DNA from: Membranipora membranacea | Lineage: Eukaryota > Bryozoa > Gymnolaemata > Cheilostomatida > Membraniporidae | Reading direction: 5' to 3' | Length of the DNA stretch: 64,000 bases | Assembly (NCBI GenBank): GCA_914767715.1 | Contig: OU612067.1 | Span: forward strand, 14,327,001-14,391,000 | Shown here: positions 37,280-50,323 of the stretch, piece after piece | Layout of the letters: each line of letters starts with the position of its first letter | How positions within the stretch are numbered: position 1 is the stretch's first letter | The notes under the pieces: model-generated | Told to the model about the DNA's origin: nothing | The model's database searches: none | What the model saw: the letters and a program-made list of their open reading frames with translations, nothing else | Made by a program: the position numbers and the translations under genes

Positions 37280-39402
37280 TTAAAGTTTTAAGATCTACAA
37301 CAAATAGTGTACTGTATTTTTGAAATTGTTTTCCCCTTGCCGGCATGTGGAACTAACCTTCAATACATCTGTGATACAATTGCGATTAAGCTGGGTACAT
37401 TAAACAGTAGCTAACTTTGTACGAGGGAACTTGTAAATATTCAATGGTATGATATTATAAACGCATGGTCTTTGACTAGAAAAATTGACAGGGGAGGCAA
37501 CAATATGAAGAGCAGATGTGCCGGTGAGAAGATGACACTGAGTGGGCATTGTAACTCAGTGACTTATATGGTTTCCTCGTTATCTCCCCCTACATTTTTT
37601 AAATTTGATGCAGAAACCATCACAAATTGATTGAAAGTTATTGTGCAGGCTTGGTGGTTGAATTACCATTTAATCCACGAAATGAATGCAAAAAATCATG
37701 AATTTCATAAAAAATCATGAATTGTTGGCAAAAAGTTGTCTTTTAACCAGATGACTCAATTAAAATGCACTTCTACATATGCTAGAAGCGTCAAATTTTT
37801 TTGCTAACCACATTATGATGATATCAATATATGAATCATTTTGGATCACTCTATCGCTATTTCCCTTCATTTAATGCAGCATTTCTTAAAATTTATTCTC
37901 AGTTTTCTCATATAAACTTTTGATGCAAGCTGGTACATTTATCCTCTATTGAATAGCACGAGGCACAGCATATAAAGGATTCCTTTGTTTACCAAATGTT
38001 GAAACAATGAAAAGTATTGAATCGTATAGAGGCCTCACACTCAGCACAATACAATGTTACAAAATTAATATCACAATGAAGGTTTGATGTGAACCTGTAG
38101 TCTTGTCTTCTAACATGACATCACTTAAAATGATAACAGATTATGAGCATCGAATGCTGACTTAGATTATTGTTCCTAAAATGAAGATGGAACCCTTATT
38201 TAATTTTGAAATCAGAATATAAAAATTACTTAGGTATGATAGAAAAACCAGTAATTTTAGAAACCTCCACATGACAGAGAATATTAGGATTCTAAAACAG
38301 GGACCGGCAGATTTATTCAATATTTTACCTTAGTCATTTCAGTACCCATGAATGGGGGTTAATGTGACCACAGTACACTCTTCATTTTTTAACACCTATA
38401 AGATAATTTGTCAAGTCTTATGAGCTTGCCCAGATCATAACCTTACAGCAAATTTACACATCAAGCAACACTATTAGCAATGACAATAGTAACAAGATCT
38501 CGGAAATCCCTGTCAAAGAGTAGCAAATTCAAGCAGCATCCAGGCATTGTATCATTTTACATTGTACAGGGGCACACACAGCAATTCCACTGTGTTATGT
38601 TGTAATATTTCAAAACTTCTAGACTCTAGTGTTTTGTCAGATCAGGGAAACACATTTCTTCTCAGCTGTAAACACTTGATTACGTATTTTTCACATATTT
38701 TGAGTACTGTGTATTGCCAGCTTTTCAAATAGGCCCAATGTGATTATTAACCATAACCATAAACCCTGCTTGGTGATTTCACCTGGGTTTGTTATTGAAA
38801 CATCTATTGTGAAAACTACTCTGAGTTTGTTCACCTAAACAAGGATAGGTGTCTCCTGTCTCTTTGAAATAGTTTCATCGATATTGAGTTTACAATGGAT
38901 GTGAAGCCTAATCCCCCAAGAAACAATAGAGTGAAGGCTGATTATTATCTCTAGGTATTTACACATTAAAGTGTGCTATGTAATGTTACTTGATAAAATC
39001 TCTTATAAATGGTCTGTGTAAGGTGGGTTCAGTGAATGAGATTATCCTGTTATTGCCAAAAATTTTCAATGGCTCCTGCAGTGAGAGCTTGCTCCTGTAG
39101 ACTAGCTATATTGTAGAAGACAATATCAAATTGTTTGCAATTATGGACTCAAATTTAATTGCTTGAGTTTGATATTTCAGGGAGGGTGGCAGAGGGTATA
39201 TCCCACCCTCCCTGGTTATTTCAGACCATCATTGTATTGGTATTAATTTTAAATATGTGTAGATTGGTGTACCAAAATCAAGGATGAAGAAAATCAGTGC
39301 CTAGTGACGTTGGCTATAGCTTTTTGCTCAGATTGCAGGCAAAAACATATGAAAGACATTTATTCTGTGTCACAGGTATTTCATGATGCAAGCCTGTTTT
39401 AA

Positions 39403-39736
39403 ACCACTGCTGCCACACAGCCAAATGTGTGCTTATAGAATTCTGTGTAGCTCAAAACTAATAAAATAAGGCTGCAATCTCAGCATTGTCACCTAATGAG
39501 CAAATAATTTGCACAAATTGATCGTCAAAATTAGGGTATGAAACTAATTATGTCTTACTAGCGCACACTGTACACGTCATAAGCTGGTGCGTAGATTTCA
39601 TGCCCTGATTTTGAAGATCAGTTTGTGCAAATTATTTGTCCATTAGGTGACAATTATGAGATTTAAGTCTCAATTAATTATCTTGGAGCTATGCAGAATT
39701 CAATGAGCACAAATTTGTATGAGTGGCAGCAGTAGT
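39403..39736. mobile_element. TTAA-flanked foldback MITE, family B, copy 1
   Basis: Flanked by TTAA (39399-39402 and 39737-39740). Termini ACCACTGCTGCCAC and ACTACTGCTGCCAC (inverted), with the similarity continuing imperfectly inward through GAATTCTG, AGGTGACAAT-type and TTTGTGCAAATTATTTG segments, so most of the element can fold back. Non-coding. A second copy is at 58980-59336. Confidence 0.8.
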
Positions 39737-42700
39737 TTAAGGGCAGTCCAAGGGAAAAATCATGGTAATTGGCTATTGCACTGCTCTGCCTATTCTACCC
39801 AGGGCTGTATCCATGGATTTCGATAGACAAACCAGGCTGGGTACAGGAAATGCGTTGGAAAGTCTTCCCGCAGGGAAGGATATTGAGGAACTATCTGAGG
39901 AATAGAGGTAGTTTAATGTGTTCCAGCCCATTTTGGAAGGAAAATTATCGATCGGCTTGCTGCAGAAACAATCCATGGAAAATTTATCGAATTACGGAGC
40001 TCATTCATGAGCTGCTTGATGATTTTGACTTTGCTGCAACAAATATTATGCATGGGTGTTATTTCATTCGACGGGCATCTTAAATTGAGACTTGCTTGAA
40101 AATGATTCAGACAGCGGCAATATCACATTTCTGGCCATAGCCTACCTTATGTCAAAAATATCAGTTTAAAACTCATTGATGACATCTTAACCTCAAAACA
40201 TGTAAGAATTGGCAAACCACACCATATCAACCAGCCTAATCCATTCATAATCCCAACCAATCTCACAATGGCCCCTCTGCGCGCCTGGTTATTAAAAGTT
40301 TAAGGGGTTTCAAGAGGATTTTCAAAATTGACACGCTGAAAATTGGTAGGGTCAAGCCCACTAAAAGCCGTTCCGACGAATACACTATTGACTCTACCCC
40401 ACATACCTGTAATACCAACTTGTGGCAAGAAATTTAAAAGTATCATAGAGAATAAAGAGTAGAGGAAACTATCGGATACTAAGTTGTTGCAGCTCTAATG
40501 CTGCCATCGTGAGTTAAATGCTGCTGCTCTAGATTATCATCAATTTGTCAAGTTTGTTTAAGGAAACTTTATACCTCCTAGTCTCCAGTCCTCTGTCGAT
40601 AAAGTTCCAACTCAGTGAGCATGGTATACGATAGGCAGATTTAAAAATACCATACAAGGCTAAGACCAAAGCTACCAAAACCTTGCAGAATCAAACTCAA
40701 ATTTAATTGATCAGTAATTGTGTGTATTGATAATATCACTTGTTAATTTCCGGACCTTATTAGAGTTAGAATTGACAAAAATTCACTGCTGCTGCATAAA
40801 TATTTCTCCATTACTTTTGCTTAGTAATAGTTCAGTATAGCAAAATTTTGTGTGCATTGAATTCTATTTCAAAATCACAATGTTTCAAAATGTTTGTGTG
40901 GCATCATTTGAGTGCCATACATGGAATTAGCATCAACACTTAATTTTAGTATAGCAGGTCAAATTCAAAACTGCTGGGCTTTCAATCAACAGACAAACCA
41001 GTTGATACAAACTAGAATATCCACTGTCTTTTGTTTCTATTCTTCTAAATTTCTTGTGGATTTTGTTTAGCAGAACAAAAGACTTTCTATATGTATATAA
41101 AATTTGTGGGGTAATAACTCTAGTTTAAATATTTATACAAACAAGGAGATGATAATTCCTGCAGCTATTGAACTACGAAATCCATATAAGTCACTGAGAA
41201 GCTGTATCTATGATTTGCTGGAACTAAACTCAGTCGTTGGTACTTTCCCCTGACCTTGTAAACAGAATCTGGATGTAGACTCGCAATACCACTTGGTCTC
41301 TGCTCTGCCATTATTAGCGGCTAAGTTTTACTGTATATCGTCTATCTGGCATTCGTCAAATCATCATATTATGATGATTTTGTGTAGAGTGGCTAGGGAC
41401 GCTTGGCTCCATGCATGATACAGAATGGCCACTACTTTGAAAAATCTTGGACTTACAGAATGCTATGCATACTTGTTTCTCAACATAATGAAAGAGGAAT
41501 CAAAATTAATGTGTGATAAATCTTACAGGTGTAAGGCCACAATTAGGCCGCAAAAGATTACCTATTAGGCCGCACTGGCAAAAAGGCCGCAGGTTGCCCA
41601 CAGCTGGCGTCAATCATTGTATCCTGAAGTTGATAAAAGTCACAAGAATAGATATTTTTATGACATTTTATGTAATCATTTTCAATTGGTTTGATTAGCC
41701 CTTGGACCTTGGCAAAAATTGTGCAGTGTCATCTAACATAGATATTTGAAGCTCAAATGGCGTAGATCATTGTATTCTGACGTTGATAAAAGTCACAAGA
41801 ATAGATATTTTTATGACATTTTATGTAATCATTTGTAAAAATTGACTGCTTTTTCCATGACACTTCGTCCCTGACACCAAATTTCATTGCATTTGATAGA
41901 GCTAGATTTTAATTTATTTTGTTTTGTAATAGGAATTACTATTTTTGGATTCACTTTTCTTAGGAAATATGAGGCAAGTTTTTGTTAACCAAATAAGGTT
42001 AGCAAATGCAGTTTTACAGCGGTGATCAAGGGAAGTCACTCTGAAAAATATAACATAACATACATATAATACATACAATATAATCATTCATAGTCATAAA
42101 GAATATTCTCATGAAATATACCAATAACTATATTGTATTATTTTTTGTTTACATAACAGTTTTGACACATATAAAGCAGTCAACGAAGTACTTTATGCAC
42201 ACAAATCAACACCAGACAAGTTTTACATCCTCTGTCGTGTGCTTTTTCCTGATAGAGAGTTTGAGTGTGACAGAGTAATGAGTCATGTTACAATCCTTAT
42301 AACATTTGGGCTCACATGTTCCAGATTGTCTCCCATTTTACCAGCAATTGAGAATATTTATCTCTACAGTAACAAACCTTCCTGCAGGCCTTCCTGCGCC
42401 CCTGTTGCCCTCCCACCCCCGAGCCCCCCGAGCCCCTGTTGCACCCTCATTGCAACATAATACTACCAACACAACCCTTGCCCCGCCACTTTACAAGTCA
42501 TAGGTACAGCCCTGCTGCAGATCGTCATCATAGAAATACATCTTGTTATGCAAGGTTTGTCCTGCTTACTTGAGTATCGTTCCATTACTGCATTTATATA
42601 AAGAAGGGGCCCAGTATTTGTGGTGATTGATTTAAGGTAAGGCCACACGTTCTCATGCAAATTTCTGCTTCTTCTTGCAAATATAATTTCGTACTAATGT

Positions 42701-43744
42701 CAACCTGCCACACATGATTCTCATCTCCGAAAATTGTATGAGCGCAATCCTTCTGCGCTAATACGAACCATAGCCCTAACAGTGATATGAAATAAAAAGA
42801 TTTATACCAAGGAGAAGCTGTTACTCGTTGTTTATACCAACCGCCCAGTGATTCAGCTTCTATGTATGCCTCAACCATCTCCTAATAATTGTTTCAATTT
42901 GATACTCATAATTCACTGTATCCCTTCCCCTCTTACTCCAGGTCCAAAATTGAATGAGAAACTCTACATATTGATCATCCACTCCATCTTTTTACCAAAG
43001 TTGTGTTTGCATAGATATGACCTTGACTTTTCAATCAAAACGGGCAGCCACTTTCAGATAGCATTTTGTGAAAATTTATACTATCTGGTTACGTACATTG
43101 TTAACATACAGCGTTCCACAAATTGTGGAAATCCCAATCCGAACGACAGTTTACATGAAATTTACTCCTAATTGTGAGAAAACAACCCCATATGACTTCA
43201 CTTTAAGACAGATTTTTCTTTTGGTTTTACTAACAAGAAAATTCAGTGACAAGTTTATGACATGGCAGCCTAGAACCCTAAATGTTTCAACTCTGGCTTA
43301 AGATGTTTGCTATTGAATTGTGTTAAATGCAGATGAGAAGTCCCAAAAGTAAACATCACATATTGCATACGAGGCATTCTGGTCTATAACGTAAGTGACA
43401 CTTTCAGGACCTGTATTGGGTAAACTGGCTTGCTCTGTATGCAACTATTGCCATGGGTAGTGGTTAGTGATATATTGCTATAGAAGAATTTGGAAAGACG
43501 CATCGTGATGGTGTGACGTGTTTCAATTCCTTATTTTGCCAGACAGTTGTGGTTTCCCACAGTTTTACAAGTTTGGCAAGCATTCATTATTCCCTCCATA
43601 ATAATCAAAATATGATTTTTCCCAGAATAACAATAATAACTAGCTTTATCAACAGTGATCATAACAAAATGAATACAACCCTGAAGTTAATTAATGGATA
43701 TTCAATAGTTAACATTTGGCCTTGTGATGGGGGATCTTGTGCAC

Positions 43745-43752
43745 TATATAAG
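43745..43752 (+). promoter_or_regulatory. TATA box of peptide gene, U4
   Basis: TATATAAG conserved upstream of the ATG at 43828, so the core promoter survives despite the replacement further upstream. Confidence 0.68.
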
Positions 43753-43827
43753 CTGGTTTTGCAGGCTCAACACAGTCATCATCTAGATCAGCAGTCGAGC
43801 AGATAGACATAATTCAGCTTCTTCACA

Positions 43828-44423
43828 ATGGCACGATTCATATTGGTGGTTATTGCTTGCCTGTTCATGGCCGCTGTTGGTGAGAATACTTTAATTATTT
43901 ATAGTTATTGTAATATGACGACTACAGTATTTATTCATGTGAACTATGTTCTGTTTATCGATTAAGAATATTTCAAACTATTAAAACTGTGATTTTCTTA
44001 ATAAATAATAGTAAATTGATAATACACAAAGAAGAAATCTCAGACTTTGAGATAACAAAGTCAAGAACTAGTTGAGAATTTAAACAAAATTGCAAGCGTG
44101 ACATGAAACAATTCATGATCGTTTAAATGCTAATTAAAATCTTTTAATTTTTTCAGTTGATACTGTCTTCGTCACAGAAAAATTCTGCAGGAGTTTGAAC
44201 CCTGAGGGTTTTGAACAGTGCGTGCAAACTAAAGACTGCGTCGGCTACGGCACCCGCAATAAATACTGCTGTACTGATTGCAAATTTAATACTTGTATGC
44301 CTGATGATGAATGTTGGTCCGACGGTAAGTATTTTAAAGTTTCAATTTTTTTTATCTCCATATGTTGCCCATTCAGCAGATTACAACTATGAAGATTTGC
44401 TCAAACCGAAAGTATATACCTAA
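43828..44423 (+). CDS. Secreted cysteine-rich peptide, U4 copy, Ala20Thr
   Basis: Exons 43828-43879, 44157-44324 and 44377-44423. One coding change sets it apart: codon 20 is ACT rather than GCT, replacing the Ala that I predict to be the -1 residue of the signal-peptidase site with Thr. Cleavage there should be less favoured, so processing could shift to the Ala15-Ala16 region. The gene keeps its TATA box (43745-43752), but its divergent GST partner has been destroyed by the 9.2-kb replacement, and its upstream array sequence ends at 41347, about 2.5 kb before the start codon. Confidence 0.82.
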
Positions 44424-47400
44424 TGGTCTAATATGTGACTGATTCTAGGGCTATATGGTTTCAGAATTTCGATAGTCTAGACTCTAGAGTCTAGAGTGTC
44501 TTAAGAACGTTGTCTCCAATTGATTAAGTTACGTTGTGTCCAATTATTAAGTACGCTGTGTCTAATTATGAACAAAAGGATATTATTTTTTGTTTCTTAA
44601 TCTTTGTAATTTAATATAATTCTGACTCTCTGGAATAACTGATGACTCCCTCTCTTTTATTTCCGTGAGTCAGATCTCTTTGTTGATTACAATTTAGAAG
44701 GGGGGGGGGCGTCGGACAAAAGGGGTGGCAAAAGTCTATCTTGGTCTCTGTCAGCAACAACCCTTTATTAAATTGATGGAAGATGACCTCTTAGGCAAGA
44801 TGCAAAGAATGTTTTTGACCCAGTAAATCTTAAAGGTTCAGCTGTGTTCAAAGGCAATCACAAAGTTCCCATGCATTGATTGGAACTCAAAATGAAGCGA
44901 ATCCCTCACCATTTGAAATGGGATGCTTGAAAAAAATTCAAAAAGGTCTACCGCAGTCGGGAATTGAACCAGTCTTTGATGCTATCCACTGTGCTCGGCC
45001 CTAATCGAACGAAGGAACACAAACCAATACGCAACTAAATTGAACCCATGCTTTTGCCATGATTTCATAGCTCCTCAAGTTGATGTGAACACAATGAATG
45101 GCAACTTAGTGAATGTCAAAGGTTGCTGACGCATGTAAAATTAGACTGAGAACTTCAAAACAATACCAAACAATATGATAGCGACACTGTGACTTAAATT
45201 AAATGATTTACACCAGGACTTATGATAGCATCAAAGTAGAGAACTGCTTTCTTAGCTTTGTCAAATTCACTAAAGTATATTTTTATTTGTGTCTTATAGG
45301 TAGTTGATACATCCGCCATCACCAGAACGGACAAGCTGCGCAAGTACTTCACTATGCCCTTCTGACCTATGAATATGACGAATTCCTTTGAACACATCAT
45401 TTTCTATCATAATCTTAGCTACAAAACAATAAAACTTCATCAAAGTACCCACAGTGATTTTATTTATGAGCTCTTGAAGTTGTAATGAGTACAAGTGCTG
45501 CCCCGGCAGGGGGGCGTCAGATGTGGGGGCACGAGTCTAGGGGGCTCAGACTAGCTACACAGACATGATGACAGACCATTTGATTGAAAACCACATCATG
45601 AGTAATTTGTTGAAGTGCGTTTTTTCAGGTTAGTCATTATTGTCGAGCATGTGCTGGGGTATCCAGCAGTACGGTCATAACCTTGCCATAATGCCTGGTC
45701 AAAATACCATCAGGACAAAATGCGCAGAGAGCATGATATGCCAATGAAAAAAAATCCAGGAAATATACCAAGGCCCAAATAAACTTTCGTTAAAACACCA
45801 GTTGTTGCAACAGTCAAGAGCCCAGTGGAATCAAAGTCAGGTTGGACATAACACCATTTGGGACAACAAGCCACATCCAGCGTTTAGTCAACATAGGTTT
45901 ATGACTGTCAGTTTCTAAGTGACAGTAACAGTGACAAAGACTGTCATTTTATAGTCTGAGTTTACATCCAAATTGCAATAATACTAACTGTAAGAGACAG
46001 AGCACGTATTAGATCCATATTTGTAGGGTCGGATTATCGCCTACCCAGTATACATGTGTATTATATATATCACGATGATTTACAGATTAATGAGTATGGT
46101 AAGGGATACTGGTGAATTTGAAATTGTCTTTGTTAAAGCCCCAAATGATATAATGTAGAAACCCACCCAATAGGCCTACCAAGATTATTCACAGGCTATT
46201 GTTTTGGAATCGGCCAAGCAATAGATGGACATGTCGGGTAAATAAATTTGACTAACTTTATGTGCCTTTTTACGCCCTATCAGGCCTGTCAAAGAGATCA
46301 ACACTCTTGTATGACAATCCAGTTCATGTAGGGTCTTCATGATGGTACCTGGAGATTTAAAAGTTTCAGGTTGCAGATAACTCAATAACACAATAACAAA
46401 CCAAAACCTGTCAGCCGATCAAAACAAAACACAAGCACATGGGTCCATTTATAAAGGTACAATAATAGTGATACATGAGCAGATAACAGCACAGAAGCAA
46501 TATCCAACATCACCAATAACGCAGACAAGGCTTCATTGTTGGCCTGAATCCCAGGCTACCAGTGTGCACCAATTCAGCTTCTTATTTCTCAGCACAGACT
46601 TAGGAAAACCACTAACTGGGCCTTCCACCGTTGAGATTGCAAGAAAAATCATATTATTTATTTGATGCAAATGAATTATAATTTTCAGATCGTTGGCGGG
46701 AGTATTGTGTCTAGAGGCTAAAGTAACCTTATAGGAAGTTAATTAAATGTTGGTTAAAAACGTTATTTAAATTCTTAAGAATGGGCAGCAACATAATGGG
46801 TGCCATAGGGGCTAGGCCGCCAATGTCTGCGGCAATTTCCTCTCAATTTGTAGGCAGGTCGTAGCACACAAACATGTCCCAGTAGTCAGTGGGCTGCATT
46901 GGGATTCAATTCAAACCCACGCCTTTCAACACTTTTGCATGCTGAGGGACGTGCTCTAACTAGCTGAGCCACCTCCTAGTCCTTAACAGTGTGTAACTCA
47001 TTAGTTCTAGGGTAAAGATAATTTTAAAGTTTTACTGGGAGTTGCATTGTTGACATTTAACTAAAAACCTGTTCTGTTATTACTCGATCGATATTGTGCT
47101 GTATTATTAAATCTACAATCCTCTAACACAAGGGTCAATAATATATCACCTCACAACTTCAAAGAATTATTTATTTAGTCTGAGCGCTTGGGGTGCAGAT
47201 AAATTTTAGCTTTGCAAGGTTTGTTTTGCTCGGCTCAAGTTTGAAAACCTAGTGATAGAAAACCACCTGTAACAATAACTTGAGCACACACCTCCCGATT
47301 TAAACCTATGATCAAGTTTAACAAACAAGAAACAAGCAAGCAAAGTCTACTCACTTCTAATACCAACATCAAACTTATCGACAGTAAGTGATATGCTTGC

Positions 47401-47656
47401 TATGATGTATTGATAGGCTTAATAAATCTAAATCCTTCGCCGAGTCAAAATGCAAACACATTACTAGAACAACATCAAAAATAAAAAACAATTTAGTAAA
47501 CACAATGTTTAGTTAGCTCGGGCACCTAAAAACATAACTTGGTCTCTTTATCACAGAAAGTGCATGTAATGGATGATAACTCATATTATTGAGAGAAATA
47601 CGGACGGCTGTTTGACAGATCTAAAATTAATCAGATGCAAGACAACACCGACAAAT

Positions 47657-50093
47657 TTACAAATTGGAGTCGGGTCGACCGGCGAGGTATTTCTTTACAC
47701 GCGGATCTGCCTCAAACTTGGCCGACCATTGTTTAGCGAAAGGAGTTACGCTCATCACATCTGGTGTGGCTAGTTTAGCGAAGTCCATACCGCACCATAA
47801 CCATACATCAGCAAGACCAATCTGCAAAATTAAATAATGTTGTCTGCATAATTCTTCTGCATGCAGAGAGGCGTGAATCTAAGAAAATTCTGATATGCAC
47901 TGGAAGAATTGGAGAAAAATTTTTGCATTCACTTGCTTTAGTAATATAGGTGAAGCAATCATATCCCTTTTGCACTGTGGGTCAGAATATGGAAAACATA
48001 ATCAAGAGACTAATAACTGGTTTGTGGCGATGTGTAGTGACACATTGTGCATATCAAACCATTATATTTGGCATGAGCATTTGTTACCATAGAACTTGCC
48101 CTGGGTAAACAGGCCAAATAACACATAATACAAAACTTCATAAGTACTTCACATTTGTCCTGATCCATACCTCAGGCCAATTTGTAGAAATTGTCTATCA
48201 ATTGCCACCCGTCTTATATGTAATAGCAGTTAACAAGAATTCGGACACAAAATTGATCCGCCCAAAGAATTCTGGCCAATGTACACTACAGTACGAAAAC
48301 ACTTTGACTATGACCCAGGTACTGTATTCTATTGATTAGCAGAGATATGTAAAAGTTGTCTTACCTCGTTTCCGAAAAGAAATTTCTTAGATCCGCAACT
48401 TTTTGATAGCTTCTCAGCCAAGTTAAGGGCGGTGACCCATCTCTGTTTGGCTTTCTCCAAGACTTCGTCCTTGTTTTCTGGCTCTGGGACAGACTTGAAC
48501 ACCATCCAAGCGTAGATATGTGGAACGGCGTAGGAGTTCATTACATCCTGAGCTGTCTCGAGCACCATATCGTGTAAAGTCTCTTCCCATGGGGTCTTTC
48601 CAGCCATACCTGTGAAAGGTTGATTAAACGTTTATTAAACGTTGATTAAAGGTTGATTAAATGTTGATTCAAGGTTGATTCAAGGTTGATTCAAGGTTGA
48701 TTCAAGGTTGATTCAAGGTTGATTAAAATTAAATTAATTAAATTAAAATTAAAGGTAGGGAACATGAGTTATAACAAACATCATGATCGCTGTGTAGTGG
48801 TTAGAAGTTCTGTTTGAATCAAGTAGCATCATTTGTTGTGACATTGGCGCACTGTATTAGCAACCTTGTTTTTGGCAACCTTTTTTTTAGCTGCATGACG
48901 AGGTTAGCACTGTATACCTATGTCACAAGCGTTACTCCACACTCAAGGCAAATTCATTCATCTTTTCGGGGACTAGAAAGTTATGAATCGAATGAGAAGG
49001 ATGTGCAGCCTTGAAAATATACCAAAAACTACGGTGTAAGCTGGTTAATTCAAACTTCATAATTCAGAATTCCTTTTAAGGAAAATTGGTCCCTTCAGCC
49101 AGATCTCAATGCATTCTAATATCACTTAATTCAGACTCTGCTTAATAAGAACACATTTTTGTGTTCCCCAGAGGTTAGAATTAAGTATACGGCGCTGTAT
49201 ATTATTAAGCTAACTGTATGGGAAAACCTTTAGGAAACCCAATGAGAAAACTACTCAAGTAAGTGGCCAATCAAATCGTACTCAGTTTAATCTAAGAAGA
49301 GTACAAGGAGAATTGAACCCACCAAATTTCTTGGCGACGTGTCTGGCGATGACGTTGGAGCAGCAGATGAGACCATCACTAGTTGTTAATGTGGGCAGCT
49401 GACCCAATGGCTGAGCTGTAAATAAGAAGAGTAAAATTATAAGTCAAATGTAAAATATGGTTAAAACTTTCCAATTTATCTCAAATCAGCAATAATTCAT
49501 CTTCATTATTTCAAAAACATGTCATCTATGATGCGGGTAAAAGCACAGCCAGCCCTTAAAAGCGTTCGGGATGGCTATCGCGGCCGTAGGCGGTCGTTGG
49601 ACCGCCTACGGCCGCGATCGCCATCCCGAACGCTTTTAAGGGCTGGCTGTGGGTAAAAGCTGTGGCTTTTTGATTTTGTCAGTTTTCTTCTTTTTTGGGT
49701 CACAATAACAGGTGATCAAATAAAAAGTTAACTTAAAACAAAGAATATTGTAGCTACTATTACTTCTTATACAGTTATTGATAAACGTTATCCAAAAATA
49801 CTAAAGATAGATAAAGATAAGGCTAATTGGAGGTTGTTGGAGTTGTCTGGTCTTGAGACAGAACCCAAAGATAGCTTATTTTCTTAAAAATGATTTAGAT
49901 TGCCAAATAAAGTATTAAAGCAGAAAAATTGATTTCACAGATACTTACATGGCTTCATCTCAGCCCATTGCTCGAAGGTGACTCGCTTGTCCTCCATCTT
50001 CTTGCCGGCGATGGCGTACAGCATACGAGTGGCCTCACCACGAGCTCGGATACCGAAGTACAGAAGGGAATCATCTCCTTTCTTGCCAGCCAT
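47657..50093 (-). CDS. Sigma-class glutathione S-transferase, U5 copy
   Basis: Exons 49949-50093, 49323-49415, 48365-48609 and 47657-47821, all junctions conserved, 215 aa with no visible change from U1. Its upstream region is shortened: only about 490 bp of unit sequence remain before the array ends at 50586, and it has no divergent peptide partner. If distal control elements lie in the shared intergenic region, this copy has lost them, but the inverted repeat at 50218-50323 is retained. Confidence 0.9.
49544..49651. repeat. Hairpin element in GST intron 1 (U5)
   Basis: Same arms and loop, with flanking GGTAAAAG repeats intact on both sides as in U3. Confidence 0.85.
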
Positions 50094-50217
50094 TTTATTT
50101 CAGTGGTTTTGCTGTTTAAAATATAATAAGATTGATTTAGGATATATCCTCAGCCCGCTAACATTTTAGTACTCGAAATTCGCTGTGCATAACAGGCGAA
50201 CAGCGAAATCATATCTG

Positions 50218-50323
50218 GAGCTCTAGTCTAAGTGCTCAGACAGCTGCAATGTGAGTGTTTGATAACGTAATGTTGCTAACTCGCTTTGCAGCCGTCTGAG
50301 CACTTAGACTACTAGAGGAGCTC
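50218..50323. repeat. Inverted repeat upstream of GST (U5)
   Basis: Same arms as in U1, retained although the array ends only 263 bp further on. Confidence 0.75.

Larger units (their letters stand above)
36204..41346. other. Non-coding right part of the 9.2-kb segment
   Basis: Between the caspase stop codon and the point where array sequence resumes, I see 3' flanking sequence, a G-run (about 36749-36762), and two TTAA-flanked MITEs (36903-37279 and 39403-39736). A 104-codon open frame at 39769-40083 has no domain or splice support. Nothing here resembles a transposase that could have carried the segment, and the outer ends are not visibly inverted or direct repeats of each other. Confidence 0.65.
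41347..46409. repeat. Unit U4, right fragment
   Basis: Similarity to the array resumes at 41347, next to a short palindrome (AT-rich, about 41358-41382), and runs to the U5 boundary. It contains the distal part of the divergent intergenic region and a complete peptide gene (43828-44423). The 153-bp tandem repeat is shorter here (41612 to about 41833, about 1.5 copies) than in U1-U3 (about 2.5 copies). The U4/U5 boundary has a small indel near 46384 not seen in the other boundaries. Confidence 0.92.

Noticed and set aside
39769-40083. 104-codon plus-strand open frame in the 9.2-kb segment
   Set aside because: No domain, signal or splice context; length is compatible with chance, and low-complexity flanks with MITEs surround it.
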